Origin: Leptobacterium_A meishanense
GTDB taxonomy: Bacteria > Bacteroidota > Bacteroidia > Flavobacteriales > Flavobacteriaceae
DNA: 64,000 nt
Direction: 5' to 3'
NCBI RefSeq assembly: GCF_037645805.1
Contig: NZ_JBBEXE010000009.1
Span: 86,366 to 150,365 of the forward strand
Positions 35,781 to 45,440 of the stretch are shown piece after piece (within the stretch, counting starts at the first letter, position 1; each line of letters starts with the position of its first letter). The notes beneath the pieces are model-generated. The model was not told the origin of the DNA and did no database searches. It saw nothing but the letters and a program-made list of their open reading frames with translations. A program made the translations under genes and the position numbers.

Positions 35781-37880
35781 TTACAAAAACCAAAGGTTAT
35801 CTTTACCAAATTCGGGTATTTCGTTACCGTCAAAGTGTGGAAGCATTTCTGCAACCATTTCAGGGTATTTTATGGTAACGGGTAAATTCTGTTGGCGTAC
35901 CGATTTCCAATACATTCTACTGAATTGATATACTTGGTCTATGAGTTCTCTTACTGTTTTGAAGTCATCAACCAATTCTTTTTGAGTACAGTAGATTTTT
36001 AGTTTTATCGGGAATGGGTAGCCATCGTGAAAATTGAAACCGTTATTACTGTACCTTGTATTGTTGAACAATAGGAACTTGTTGTAGCCAATATTGATGT
36101 ATGTACCGCTTAATGGCATTAAATCCTTCCAACCTAAATCAAATGCTACAATATCTGATGATTCTGTTTTATTGATAGATACAATGAATACTGGAATACC
36201 CAACCCTAAACGTTTTAAACCATTTTCAATTGGCTGTAATTCGTCTTGGCTCATTGTCTTGTAGAAATGAATTACCAAGCGTTTTATATCAGGATTAAGA
36301 GCTGCATAATCTTTTACCGATTTTATGATAGAACCCGCCAATTCTCTTGTCTGGTCTTGTTGGAAACATTCAAAACGGTTAAATCTTCCGTTATTAGAAA
36401 AACTGAATGCACTTCCTATGTATTTTATATCGAAATCAGGGTTCTTAAACGCTCCTACACCTATAACCAATTCTTTCTTTATGGGGTTGTCTAAACGCCA
36501 AGGAATACCGTTTAATTTGGCTAATATGGCTATGGCAATGTTGGGTAAGCTAAAGTAATATTTATCGTTGGTCATTACTTTTTCAGCATCTATTACCTGA
36601 GAGGAAATTCCTTTTTTAAGTAGCAACTCTTTCAGTCTGTAATAAATCTTTCTCCTGGACTTATCAGGTGAGTTTTTAGAAAACGGACTGATGTAAATTG
36701 CTATGTATTGAATATCGGGTTCAAAATGCTTTTCTGTTACTTTATGGTAGATTTCAGACCAAGGATTTTCTTTATCCTCAAACATTATACTAAACCCCTT
36801 TTCGGTATGATAAGGCGTATGAATGAATTTTGATAAGCCACCAAATCCTCTTTCTTGACCTCTAAAGAACCTATCCATTTTTTTTGCAACCTCTACATCA
36901 TCTCTATGGTAAATGAAAAAGAAATGAATATTGGAAGTATCACTAAAATCAAAAGGACCGTGATTTTTCATACCGTTCATTGGAACAATGTCGGTATTGT
37001 TATCTCCAAACAGTAACTGGTTGCTATTGCTTTTTACTCTTCCTGTTTTGATTTCCTCTACGGGAATAAAACCATTGGAATTGATAAGGATAAGGTTCTT
37101 AAATTCATCAGTATTTAAATACGTCTCATAAAAGAAGTCGATAGCAGTCTTGAACTTTTTGTATTTGTTGGATTTATCAGGTGCTTCTGTTGCTTCCCCT
37201 AAAGCATCACGAGTATTGAAATTCCATACAGGAAACACCTGGTCGTAGGCTCTTCTGGCCTTATTTGACAATTCATCAAACTTATAAAGACCATTATCAA
37301 AAATTACCCAATTAAACGCTGTTGGTGAAACTGACTCTTGTAATACTTCTACGGATTGTTTATAGACTTTGGAAATGCCTTCGAAAGTTACCAATAGTTC
37401 CAGTTGTTTGGTAACGGTTTTGAACTGTACTTTTAGCGAATAGCGGTCGAATAAATTAAACTGTGCTGTTTTATCATATTTCTTACTTGGTAGCCATACT
37501 TCTGTATCACTCACAAAATTTGGTTTTACTAAAAACCCTTTCCCCTTAAAGTATTGGTGTATAAGTGCGTTGTAATACCGCTTTAAAATTGAAACCGATA
37601 AAGCCGAATTGTGAACTCTAATTGAACGTTCTTCACCATTATCATCTTCCTTTAAAACATAACTTGGATTAACTGCTTTGGTGACTGGATAAAAGCCTTC
37701 TACTTCTTTTGTGAATGATGTATAATAATGCTCCTGTTCCCCAAATTCCTCAATAACCTCATCAGGAACCAACTTGTGAAATATCCTTGTTAGGTTTTCG
37801 TTTTCTACATTAGTAAAGTAGAGTGTTAGTTCTTCCTTTGGATGGTTAAAAGTCAGTATGTTGAAACAGTGTTTTTGCAT
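35781..37880 (-). CDS. Long prokaryotic Argonaute with a degenerate PIWI active site
   Basis: 699 residues. The N-terminal ~300 residues match N and linker regions poorly by eye; a PAZ domain may be reduced or absent. MID spans ~315-465, with the guide-binding segment KIYYRLKELLLKKGISSQVID and SLPNIAIAILAKLNGIPWRL (Q428 and K455 fit 5'-phosphate contacts). PIWI spans ~468-699 and ends in LWFL, typical of the Argonaute C-terminus. The catalytic tetrad is broken: VIGVG at 472-476 has Gly for the first Asp, VIHFYK near 538 lacks the third Asp, and YPEMVAEM has Glu for the last position. It should bind guide and target but not cut. It lies 15 nt after hsdR and 6 nt before the RT gene. Confidence 0.85.
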   Translation of the reverse strand: MQKHCFNILTFNHPKEELTLYFTNVENENLTRIFHKLVPDEVIEEFGEQEHYYTSFTKEVEGFYPVTKAVNPSYVLKEDDNGEERSIRVHNSALSVSILKRYYNALIHQYFKGKGFLVKPNFVSDTEVWLPSKKYDKTAQFNLFDRYSLKVQFKTVTKQLELLVTFEGISKVYKQSVEVLQESVSPTAFNWVIFDNGLYKFDELSNKARRAYDQVFPVWNFNTRDALGEATEAPDKSNKYKKFKTAIDFFYETYLNTDEFKNLILINSNGFIPVEEIKTGRVKSNSNQLLFGDNNTDIVPMNGMKNHGPFDFSDTSNIHFFFIYHRDDVEVAKKMDRFFRGQERGFGGLSKFIHTPYHTEKGFSIMFEDKENPWSEIYHKVTEKHFEPDIQYIAIYISPFSKNSPDKSRRKIYYRLKELLLKKGISSQVIDAEKVMTNDKYYFSLPNIAIAILAKLNGIPWRLDNPIKKELVIGVGAFKNPDFDIKYIGSAFSFSNNGRFNRFECFQQDQTRELAGSIIKSVKDYAALNPDIKRLVIHFYKTMSQDELQPIENGLKRLGLGIPVFIVSINKTESSDIVAFDLGWKDLMPLSGTYINIGYNKFLLFNNTRYSNNGFNFHDGYPFPIKLKIYCTQKELVDDFKTVRELIDQVYQFSRMYWKSVRQQNLPVTIKYPEMVAEMLPHFDGNEIPEFGKDNLWFL

Positions 37881-37895
37881 AATGGCATAAGGCTT

Positions 37896-40856
37896 CTATT
37901 TATTCACATTCGAGTTGTTTTGATTGTTTTGTTGATTCCATATTTTATCAAATACGAAGTCTAAATATTGACGCTTAAAGTCAGGGTCGTCAGTAAATTT
38001 CTTGTACAAGTCTGTATACTGAAATATCACATCTTGCATTAAATCTTCAACTTTCTTGTCGGAAGTAATTTTTGCATTTTGTTTATCACTATTCTTTACT
38101 GCATTTACTGTATCCTCATCACGAGCAAAGTCTGCTGGTAATTGCTCAAACAAAAAGTTTTTCACCTTATCGTCATCTGTCCAATTATCAATACCAAACT
38201 TTGTATTAAAGTCGTTTATGATAGCATCTAATTCATTAAACCCAAGTTCGCCCTTTTTACCTTTCATTACAGGCGGTGTAGGGTCTAATTCCTCTTCTCC
38301 CTTTAATTTAATATTTTCTTGTGTGGTACGAGTAAGTCTATAGCTATCTAAATCTATTGCTTCTAAAATTCCCTTAGCTAAATCTTCAATTTCTTCAGGT
38401 TTTATTTTGGGTATCAAAAATTTTAAAAACCAATATAATCGTTCCCAATAGGCATTGTTAAAAGATAATAACTTTGAGAGAAATGCATAGGTTCTAAAAA
38501 AGGATTTTGCTTTTACATAAAAATCAATTTGAGCATCTTCTCCCAATTCATTTTTAAACTCTGCTACGCACTTATCAATAATAGGGTCTAACTCTTGTCT
38601 ATCGGCTTCTTTAAAGTATAAATCTGTAAAATTTACAACATCATCTTGAGAGTACACTTGTGCATTATCTAAAGCATCTTGCAAGTCGTTTAGCTTATTG
38701 GCATCTGTTTCTTCACTAAGTACTGTTGTAGTATAAAATGGCTCAAAAGCCTTTTTAAGATCTTCTGTAGTGTTAAAAAAGTCCATTACAAAAGTATCTT
38801 CCTTATAAGGCTTGTAGGCTCTGTTTAATCTCGATAAGGTTTGAACCGCTTGTACGTCTGCTAATTTTTTATCTACATACATAGTATGTAACAAAGGTTG
38901 GTCAAAACCTGTTTGAAATTTATTGGCTACTATTAAAAAGCGGTATTCTTTTTTCTTGAACTCATTTGGTATATCATTACTTGGAAATCCATTTAATTTG
39001 GCTTCATCCATTTCTACACCATCTATTTCTTTAGTACCTGAAAATGCTACTATTGCTTTGTATGGTGAATTAATTTCTTTTAGATATTCCTTAAACGCTT
39101 GATAATACAGGATTGCATTTTTTATACTTTTACAAACGACCATAGCTTTAGCCTGACCATTTATTTGCCTTCTTATATCGGAGTGGAAATGGTCTAACAT
39201 AATTTTAGACTTTTCCATTATAGAAAATGGATGACTTTCTACATAGGCTCTTAATTTTTTATTGGCCTGTCGTGTTTCAAACTCTGGATTATCTTCTACC
39301 GCCTTATCTAACTTATAGTAAGATTGGTATGTCGTATAGTTTTTAAGCACATCAAGAATAAACTCTTCCTCAATAGCTTGTTTCATTGTATAATTATCAA
39401 AAGCCTTAAATTTTCCCTCTGTATTTTGTGTACCAAAGGTTTCTAAGGTTTTGTTTTTGGGTGTAGCTGTAAACGCAAAATAGCTACCGTTTTTTAGCAT
39501 TTTACGGTTTTCTATCAATTCGTTAATAAGGTCTTCAGAAGTTGGTGGTTCTTGTTCTTCACCGTAAGGCGTTTCTTTTTCTGATAGTACCCAATTCATT
39601 TTACTTGCGGTTTCACCACTTTGACTACTATGTGCCTCATCAATAATAATAGCAAATTTTTTAGCTTGTAGGGTTCCTATTTCATCCATAATGAAAGGGA
39701 ATTTTTGAACCGTTGTTACGATGATTTTTTTACCATCTTCTAAAGCCTGTTTTAATTGGCGACTTCCTTTGTCTATGGCTTCAACTACGCTGCTAACCTG
39801 AGCAAATTGTTTGATGTTGTCTCTAATTTGTTTATCTAAAACCCTACGGTCTGTAACGACAATAACACTGTCAAATACCGTTTCTGTATTCGTGGTATCG
39901 TGCAAGCTCACTAATTGGTGGGCTAACCAAGTAATAGAATTGGATTTACCAGAACCTGCTGAATGTTGTATTAGGTATTTTTGCCCAACACCATTTTCTT
40001 TGGCGTGATGCAATAATTTTTTAACTGCTCTTAACTGATGGTATCTTGGGAAAATTAATTTGCGTTTTACCTTTCCTGTATCTTCATTTTTTTCTTCTAC
40101 GATTTGAGCATAATTTTCTAAGATGTTACTAAAACTGTCTTTTGTTAGAATATCTTTCCAGAGGTAATCTGTTTTTAAACCTTGCTCGTTTACAGGGTTT
40201 CCCGCTCCGTCATTGTTTCCTTTGTTAAATGGTAAAAAGAATGTTTTGGTACTGTTTAGGTGCGTAGTCATATACACCAAATCTGCATCTACTGCAAAGT
40301 GAACCATACATCTACCAAATGCGAATAAAGGTTCTTTAGGGTCTCTATCCATTTGGTATTGGCGAATGGCATTTTTTACGTTTTGCCCTGTCCATTGGTT
40401 TTTTAACTCAAAAGTACTTACTGGCAAACCGTTTATAAATATTACCATATCTAAAGAGTTGCTATTTTCTTTACTGTAATAGAGTTGCCTCGTAACAGAA
40501 AAGATATTGCCGTTGTACAGCTTTTGAGCCTTCTCATTTAAGTGTGAAGTTGGTTTTTTATAGTAGAGTTGTACTCTTAAATCTAAATCTTTAACACCAT
40601 TACGCAGTATTTCTATAATGCCCTTTTGACGAATTTGGTCAGTTAATCGCTTTATGAATTTGTGTTCCCCTCTTTTAAGAATGGTTTCATAGGCATTGGG
40701 TTGGGTATCTGCTAAAAATTGAAACAATAGTTTTTTATTAATGCAAAGGTCTCTATCGTAATCTGCACTATAACTTGGTTTATATCCATTATGGTCTATC
40801 AAATGTTTTTCAATGATAGTTTCTAAGCCTTTTTCTGATGTATCGGATGTATGCAT
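37896..40856 (-). CDS. hsdR: Type I restriction enzyme R subunit
   Basis: 986 residues. The N-terminal PD-(D/E)xK nuclease has Asp136, Glu150 and Lys152 (LDMVIF ... STFELKNQW). The SF2 translocase follows: Walker A GSGKS at 301-305, DEAH at 406-409, FAFTATPKNKTLETFG, and motif VI-region FQTGFDQPLLHTMYVDK with QTLSRLNRAY. The C-terminal ~200 residues are helical and bind the methylase core. It cleaves unmodified DNA after ATP-driven translocation, together with the HsdM and HsdS encoded upstream in the same operon. No frameshift or missing motif was seen. Confidence 0.95.
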   Translation of the reverse strand: MHTSDTSEKGLETIIEKHLIDHNGYKPSYSADYDRDLCINKKLLFQFLADTQPNAYETILKRGEHKFIKRLTDQIRQKGIIEILRNGVKDLDLRVQLYYKKPTSHLNEKAQKLYNGNIFSVTRQLYYSKENSNSLDMVIFINGLPVSTFELKNQWTGQNVKNAIRQYQMDRDPKEPLFAFGRCMVHFAVDADLVYMTTHLNSTKTFFLPFNKGNNDGAGNPVNEQGLKTDYLWKDILTKDSFSNILENYAQIVEEKNEDTGKVKRKLIFPRYHQLRAVKKLLHHAKENGVGQKYLIQHSAGSGKSNSITWLAHQLVSLHDTTNTETVFDSVIVVTDRRVLDKQIRDNIKQFAQVSSVVEAIDKGSRQLKQALEDGKKIIVTTVQKFPFIMDEIGTLQAKKFAIIIDEAHSSQSGETASKMNWVLSEKETPYGEEQEPPTSEDLINELIENRKMLKNGSYFAFTATPKNKTLETFGTQNTEGKFKAFDNYTMKQAIEEEFILDVLKNYTTYQSYYKLDKAVEDNPEFETRQANKKLRAYVESHPFSIMEKSKIMLDHFHSDIRRQINGQAKAMVVCKSIKNAILYYQAFKEYLKEINSPYKAIVAFSGTKEIDGVEMDEAKLNGFPSNDIPNEFKKKEYRFLIVANKFQTGFDQPLLHTMYVDKKLADVQAVQTLSRLNRAYKPYKEDTFVMDFFNTTEDLKKAFEPFYTTTVLSEETDANKLNDLQDALDNAQVYSQDDVVNFTDLYFKEADRQELDPIIDKCVAEFKNELGEDAQIDFYVKAKSFFRTYAFLSKLLSFNNAYWERLYWFLKFLIPKIKPEEIEDLAKGILEAIDLDSYRLTRTTQENIKLKGEEELDPTPPVMKGKKGELGFNELDAIINDFNTKFGIDNWTDDDKVKNFLFEQLPADFARDEDTVNAVKNSDKQNAKITSDKKVEDLMQDVIFQYTDLYKKFTDDPDFKRQYLDFVFDKIWNQQNNQNNSNVNK

Positions 40857-40881
40857 AAATAGCGATTTCTTGTTGTACTGA

Positions 40882-41886
40882 TTAATCGTCTTTTGATTTC
40901 TTCCCTTTTTTTAATCCCTTAACCATTTTATCAAAATCAGATTCTATTTTTTGGGTTTTGTTAAACTTGTCGTATTCTGAATAGGCTTTGTTTTCGGCTT
41001 GCTTCTTTGATTTCTTCCCTAAGCCTTCCAACACCTTATATTCGTTAAATGCTAAGAATTTATTGACACTCAATGCCAATTGCTCCATAGTAAAGGTGTT
41101 TTCTCTTTCTATTAAGCCTTCTATGTAATCAAAATACCCTGTTACGGTACGCTCCAATTGTTTGATTTCTTTTTCTTGCAGGTAATTTTTTGCAATACTG
41201 GTATCAGATTTTAAGATTCTTCCCTCAGGTGCATTTTTCCAAGTGGTTAACCCCATATTTTCTTTATTACTGTTGGCTTTTAAATAAATAATTTCGGCTG
41301 CTGTTTTGCCAGTAATGGCAAAGTGAAATTTATTTTGAACGGTAGCATAGAATTTTTTTGTAATAGGCGATTGCGGGTCGTAATCGATACTACATTCGGC
41401 AAAAATATCGGTTACTTGTTGGTATATTCTGCGTTCGCTGGCACGTATGGAGCGAACACGCTCTAATAACTCCCTAAAATAATCTTTACCGAAAACGGTT
41501 TTACCTTGTTTAAGGCGTTCATCATCTATGGCAAAACCTTTAATAATGTATTCCTTTAAGGTTTTGGTAGCCCAAATACGAAACTGTGTTGCCTTGGTAG
41601 AATTAACCCTGTATCCTACAGAAATAATAGCATCAAGGTTATAAAATTTAGTCGCATAATTTTTGCCGTCTGATGCAGTTGTCAAAATTTCTTTGACAAC
41701 TGATTTTTCTTCTAACTCTCCTTCTTTAAATATATTAGTGAGGTGGTAGCTTATGGTTTGTTTAGAGGTGCTAAACAATTCACCCATACTTTTTTGGGTT
41801 AACCAGATGCTTTCTTCAAAAAGCATTACATCTAAACGTACATCTCCAGATGGTGTAGTATAGAGTAGAAAATTTGATTCTTGCAT
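40882..41886 (-). CDS. RhuM-like virulence/regulatory protein
   Basis: 334 residues of the RhuM family (COG3943). The N-terminal half has a winged-helix-like KilA/BRO-type DNA-binding section: LTQKSMGELFSTSKQTISYHLTNIF, then NLDAIISVGYRVNSTKATQFRIWATKTL. The C-terminal part is helical, lysine-rich and ends KKGKKSKDD. RhuM genes often sit inside type I restriction operons. Its role there is unproven; regulation or modulation of restriction is a guess. It starts 2 nt after hsdS and ends 25 nt before hsdR. Confidence 0.88.
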   Translation of the reverse strand: MQESNFLLYTTPSGDVRLDVMLFEESIWLTQKSMGELFSTSKQTISYHLTNIFKEGELEEKSVVKEILTTASDGKNYATKFYNLDAIISVGYRVNSTKATQFRIWATKTLKEYIIKGFAIDDERLKQGKTVFGKDYFRELLERVRSIRASERRIYQQVTDIFAECSIDYDPQSPITKKFYATVQNKFHFAITGKTAAEIIYLKANSNKENMGLTTWKNAPEGRILKSDTSIAKNYLQEKEIKQLERTVTGYFDYIEGLIERENTFTMEQLALSVNKFLAFNEYKVLEGLGKKSKKQAENKAYSEYDKFNKTQKIESDFDKMVKGLKKGKKSKDD

Positions 41887-41888
41887 AG

Positions 41889-43205
41889 CTATTGCTGTTT
41901 TATATTTTCAACTGGTGCATTATTTGCACGTGTTGGTTTTATTTTATGGTTTAACTTCCCCAACACCGCTTCTGCTATCATAGCTTCTTTGTACTCTTTT
42001 ATGAGTTCTATTTCTTTTTGGGCTTTGCCTATGGCTTGGTCTATTTTTGCCGTTTCGGTTTTGATGTGGGAAACGATTTGGGCTTGTTCGTCTTTAGATT
42101 TTGGAAATGGAATAAAAACCCCTGAAATATCGCCTAAACTCAAACCAACTCTTGTTACACCTGTTGCTCTAATTTGAAAATGAGAATTAACTGTTTTAGA
42201 TTGAAACACCCTAAATAAATATTCACTTAATATTTGAGATTCATCAGCACGAATTAAAGCTAAATGATAACCACAAACTACATTATCTAAATCCTCTTTA
42301 ACATAGGCTGGAACTGCAATATCTTCTGGTGTTTCGCTATCTTTGGTAATAATTATATCGCCTTTTAGAACTTGAAATTTTTCTATTTCACTATCTGAAG
42401 CAGATGCAATCATTAAATCCATACTATCTACTATGTAGTCATTTTTATAAACATCTGTGTAATTACATAAACGGACTATTTTTTCATCTTCTAATGTATG
42501 CTTGTCAACATTACTGAACCGTAAATCCGATACAAACTTTAATTTTTTTAACCTCCAATTATTATTCTTTTTCTCATTATTATTTGTTACTGCGTTTTCA
42601 ATAACCGCCTGTCGTTGTTCTTTTAGCAGCTCTATAAAAGTTTGCTTCTTTTTAATAAAGTTTTTTATTTTTTTGGATTGTGCTTTTATATAGGCTACTA
42701 TTTGGTCTTGCTCTGTTTTGGGCGGCACTGTAACCGGTATGCTAAAAAACTTATCGGAGTACAAGCGTAAACGGCTATCAATAATTCCAAAAGATTTCTT
42801 TCTAAACTCGGCTTTCAGAACTGCCGTAGAGAATAAGTACCCAAAATAATTGGGGTTGTTATTCCCTATAATGCGGTACACGCAATAGGCAGGACTGGTA
42901 ATGCCATTGTATTTAGAAATACCCAAACTACCATTCCAAGCCAACATAATGTTGCTTACCAAATCGTTCTCGGCTACTTTTTTATAACCTACCAAGGTTT
43001 TGGCATTGCTTATAAAATCGGTTTCATTTTCAAGGCTATCTCTTTTTTTGGTAACTCCTGTATAATGAGAAACCGAGAGTAATTCTTCTGTACCTGTTTC
43101 GCTTCTGTCATCTATTTCAGCAAAAATATTTTTGATACGCAATACCTCCCAATGCTCTGGAGCGTTATTAAGCCAAGTTGTTTTATGTGCTTCTTGTACC
43201 ATCAT
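41889..43205 (-). CDS. hsdS: Type I restriction-modification specificity subunit S
   Basis: 438 residues with the two-target-recognition-domain layout. TRD1 is ~15-170 and is followed by the helical spacer IPVTVPPKTEQDQIVAYIKAQ. TRD2 is ~225-390 and ends in FIPFPKSKDEQAQIVSHIKTE, with a helical C-terminus. The two spacer motifs (PPxxEQxxI-type) are the usual HsdS conserved regions. TRDs bind the two halves of the bipartite target. The hsdM stop and hsdS start are adjacent with no gap. Recognition sequence cannot be predicted by eye. Confidence 0.92.
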   Translation of the reverse strand: MMVQEAHKTTWLNNAPEHWEVLRIKNIFAEIDDRSETGTEELLSVSHYTGVTKKRDSLENETDFISNAKTLVGYKKVAENDLVSNIMLAWNGSLGISKYNGITSPAYCVYRIIGNNNPNYFGYLFSTAVLKAEFRKKSFGIIDSRLRLYSDKFFSIPVTVPPKTEQDQIVAYIKAQSKKIKNFIKKKQTFIELLKEQRQAVIENAVTNNNEKKNNNWRLKKLKFVSDLRFSNVDKHTLEDEKIVRLCNYTDVYKNDYIVDSMDLMIASASDSEIEKFQVLKGDIIITKDSETPEDIAVPAYVKEDLDNVVCGYHLALIRADESQILSEYLFRVFQSKTVNSHFQIRATGVTRVGLSLGDISGVFIPFPKSKDEQAQIVSHIKTETAKIDQAIGKAQKEIELIKEYKEAMIAEAVLGKLNHKIKPTRANNAPVENIKQQ

Positions 43206-44975
43206 TTATGCTTCAACAATTTCTTTTAATAGGTTTTCGGTTTCTTCTTCTATTTTAAAAATATCGGCAGATATTTCTTCTAAAGCTCTTGGAGCTTTGT
43301 GTTTGTAGAAGTATTTGGCAAAGTTTATTTCGTAGCCTATTTTGGTTTCGGTCTTTTTATACCAAGCATCAGGTACAAAAGCCAGTACTTCTTTTTCAAA
43401 AAAGGCATCTATATCTTCTTTTAACGGGATGTTTTCTTTGTCTTTAAGTGCGGTATCGCTTTTAGGTTTACGTTTTTTATCGGTAATTATTTTACCCTCT
43501 TCATCACGTTGTGGACGGTGTACCGTTATTTGGCTGTAACCAAAATCTTCATTATCGAGAATGATGCTGTGTTCGTTGTTTTCAAAATTTAAGAACAAGT
43601 CGGTAATGGTTCTAATATGGTCTTTGCTAAACTCCACTCGCTTTTTACCCAAAGGCTTACGCATTTTGCTGTAAAATTGCTCACTGGTTACGCTAATGAG
43701 CTGTAGTTTGCCTTTGCGTTTTTCTTCCTTTTTATTGTTGAGGATAAAAATATAGGTAGGTATGCCCGTGTTATAAAATAAATCGTTTGGTAAGGCAATA
43801 ACCGCTTCTAATAAATCATTCTCAAAAAGATATTTGCGTATTTCGGTTTCTCCTTGGCCTGCATCACCCGTAAACAAAGCCGAACCATTGTGAATGGTAG
43901 CCGCTCTACTACCTAAGGTACTATTGTTTTTTAGTTTGGAAACAATGTTCATTACAAAGAGCAACTGTCCGTCATTGACTCTGGGAACGCCTACGGAAAA
44001 ACGAGGGTCTATAATATCTTTTTTATCGAGTATGGCATCTTTATCTACTTTCCACGTTTTTCCATATGGTGGGTTACTTATCATAAAGTCGAACTGCAAG
44101 TTTGGAAAACCATCTTTACTTAATGTAGAACCAAAAGCAATTTTCTCCGGGTCTTCATCTTTGATAAGCATATCGGCTTTACAAATGGCATAGGTTTCAG
44201 GATTTACTTCTTGTCCGTATAAATGAAACGTAGCTTTGGGGTTTAGTTTTTTAGCAAAGTGTTCCGCTTCTGTAAGCATACCACCACTACCACAAGCTGG
44301 GTCATAAATTAAATAGGTTCCGTCTTTAATTTTTCCTTTTAAAGGCTCAAAAATTAAGTGGGTCATTAAACGAATGATTTCCCTTGGTGTAAAGTGTTCT
44401 CCTGCTTCTTCATTGTTTTCTTCGTTGAACTTTCGTATCAATTCTTCAAACACATACCCCATACCCAAATTGGTTAATCCTTCTATTACGATGTTACCAT
44501 CTTTGTCTGTTATTGGGTTAGGACTAAGATTAATGGAACTGGAACAAAATTTTTCAATTAAAGGAAAGGTAATATTGCCTTCTTCTAAAGTTTCTAATTG
44601 ATTGCGAAGTTTGAACTTGCTAATAATATCTTGTACATTACTACTAAAGCCATCTAAGTAAGTTTCTAAATTCTGACGGATATTACCGGGTTCGTTTAAT
44701 AATCTCTTAAACGTATAGTTAGAAGTATTGTAAAACACATAACCGCTTGTTTTACGAAGTTGAGCCGATTGGTTGTCAATCTTCATTTCGTTTAGCTTTT
44801 GATGCATTTCCAGTACTTTGTCTTTAGTAGGCTCCAGAATGGCATCTAACCTTCTTAATACTGTAAATGGTAGAATTATATCTCTGTATTTACCCCTTGT
44901 ATATACATCACGTAAAACGTCATCTGCAATACTCCAAATGAAATTTACGATAGCATTATGTTGTGTTTGTGTCAT
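43206..44975 (-). CDS. hsdM: Type I restriction-modification DNA methyltransferase subunit M
   Basis: 589 residues. An N-terminal HsdM helical domain (~10-150) is followed by the methylase. SAM-binding motif DPACGSGG is at 225-232, preceded by EHFTPREI, and the catalytic NPPY is at 301-304, so this is an N6-adenine methyltransferase. The C-terminal region to 589 is helical. It modifies host DNA at the HsdS target and forms the core of the restriction complex. It starts 2 nt after the XRE regulator gene, which suggests the regulator controls modification before restriction. Confidence 0.95.
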   Translation of the reverse strand: MTQTQHNAIVNFIWSIADDVLRDVYTRGKYRDIILPFTVLRRLDAILEPTKDKVLEMHQKLNEMKIDNQSAQLRKTSGYVFYNTSNYTFKRLLNEPGNIRQNLETYLDGFSSNVQDIISKFKLRNQLETLEEGNITFPLIEKFCSSSINLSPNPITDKDGNIVIEGLTNLGMGYVFEELIRKFNEENNEEAGEHFTPREIIRLMTHLIFEPLKGKIKDGTYLIYDPACGSGGMLTEAEHFAKKLNPKATFHLYGQEVNPETYAICKADMLIKDEDPEKIAFGSTLSKDGFPNLQFDFMISNPPYGKTWKVDKDAILDKKDIIDPRFSVGVPRVNDGQLLFVMNIVSKLKNNSTLGSRAATIHNGSALFTGDAGQGETEIRKYLFENDLLEAVIALPNDLFYNTGIPTYIFILNNKKEEKRKGKLQLISVTSEQFYSKMRKPLGKKRVEFSKDHIRTITDLFLNFENNEHSIILDNEDFGYSQITVHRPQRDEEGKIITDKKRKPKSDTALKDKENIPLKEDIDAFFEKEVLAFVPDAWYKKTETKIGYEINFAKYFYKHKAPRALEEISADIFKIEEETENLLKEIVEA

Positions 44976-44977
44976 TC

Positions 44978-45280
44978 TTATTGATTGTTTGTAAACTTAT
45001 TTTTAATGTCTTTTTCTGCCATTTTTAAGGCTTGCAATGCCTGTTCTTCATCTGTGGTTATTTCTAAAATTTGGTCTGCCAACCACAACGCCAATAATTC
45101 CTGTTCATCAGTCTTTAATAACTCCGCTATAATTAGCACCTGTTCGCGTTTGGCTCTACGCTCTCCACGTTCAATCTTGCTAAACATAGGCGTATCAATT
45201 TCTAACTGTGCTGAGAGTTGTCTTTGAAGCAACCCTTGGCTTTCTCTCAACTCTTTAATGCGATTACCTAATTTCATCAC
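44978..45280 (-). CDS. XRE-family helix-turn-helix regulator of the restriction operon
   Basis: 100 residues. The HTH_3 domain occupies ~6-60 (IKELRESQGLLQRQLSAQL ... DTPMFSKIERGERRAKREQ). The remaining helices may form a dimer interface. It is the first gene of the operon and probably represses its own promoter; a palindrome lies 9 nt upstream of the start. Such controllers delay restriction when a system enters a new host. Confidence 0.88.
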   Translation of the reverse strand: MMKLGNRIKELRESQGLLQRQLSAQLEIDTPMFSKIERGERRAKREQVLIIAELLKTDEQELLALWLADQILEITTDEEQALQALKMAEKDIKNKFTNNQ

Positions 45281-45289
45281 CTTTCATAT

Positions 45290-45303
45290 TTTGACTTGTC
45301 AAA
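45290..45303. promoter_or_regulatory. Palindromic operator candidate upstream of the XRE gene
   Basis: TTTGACTTGTCAAA is a perfect palindrome with 6-bp arms, 9 nt before the regulator start codon. Its position suits autoregulatory binding of the XRE dimer. The overlapping TTTG could be part of a promoter element. Confidence 0.5.
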
Positions 45304-45440
45304 TTTTGTCCAATGTAAGAATAATTTGTGAAAAAAGAATAAGGAAAACCGTAAAAAAGGAAAATAAAATAAACAATCTTAAACAGCTTATAGCCTGCGC
45401 ATTGAATAAAGGAGTTTGAGGAAATAGAGGAAACTAAGTA

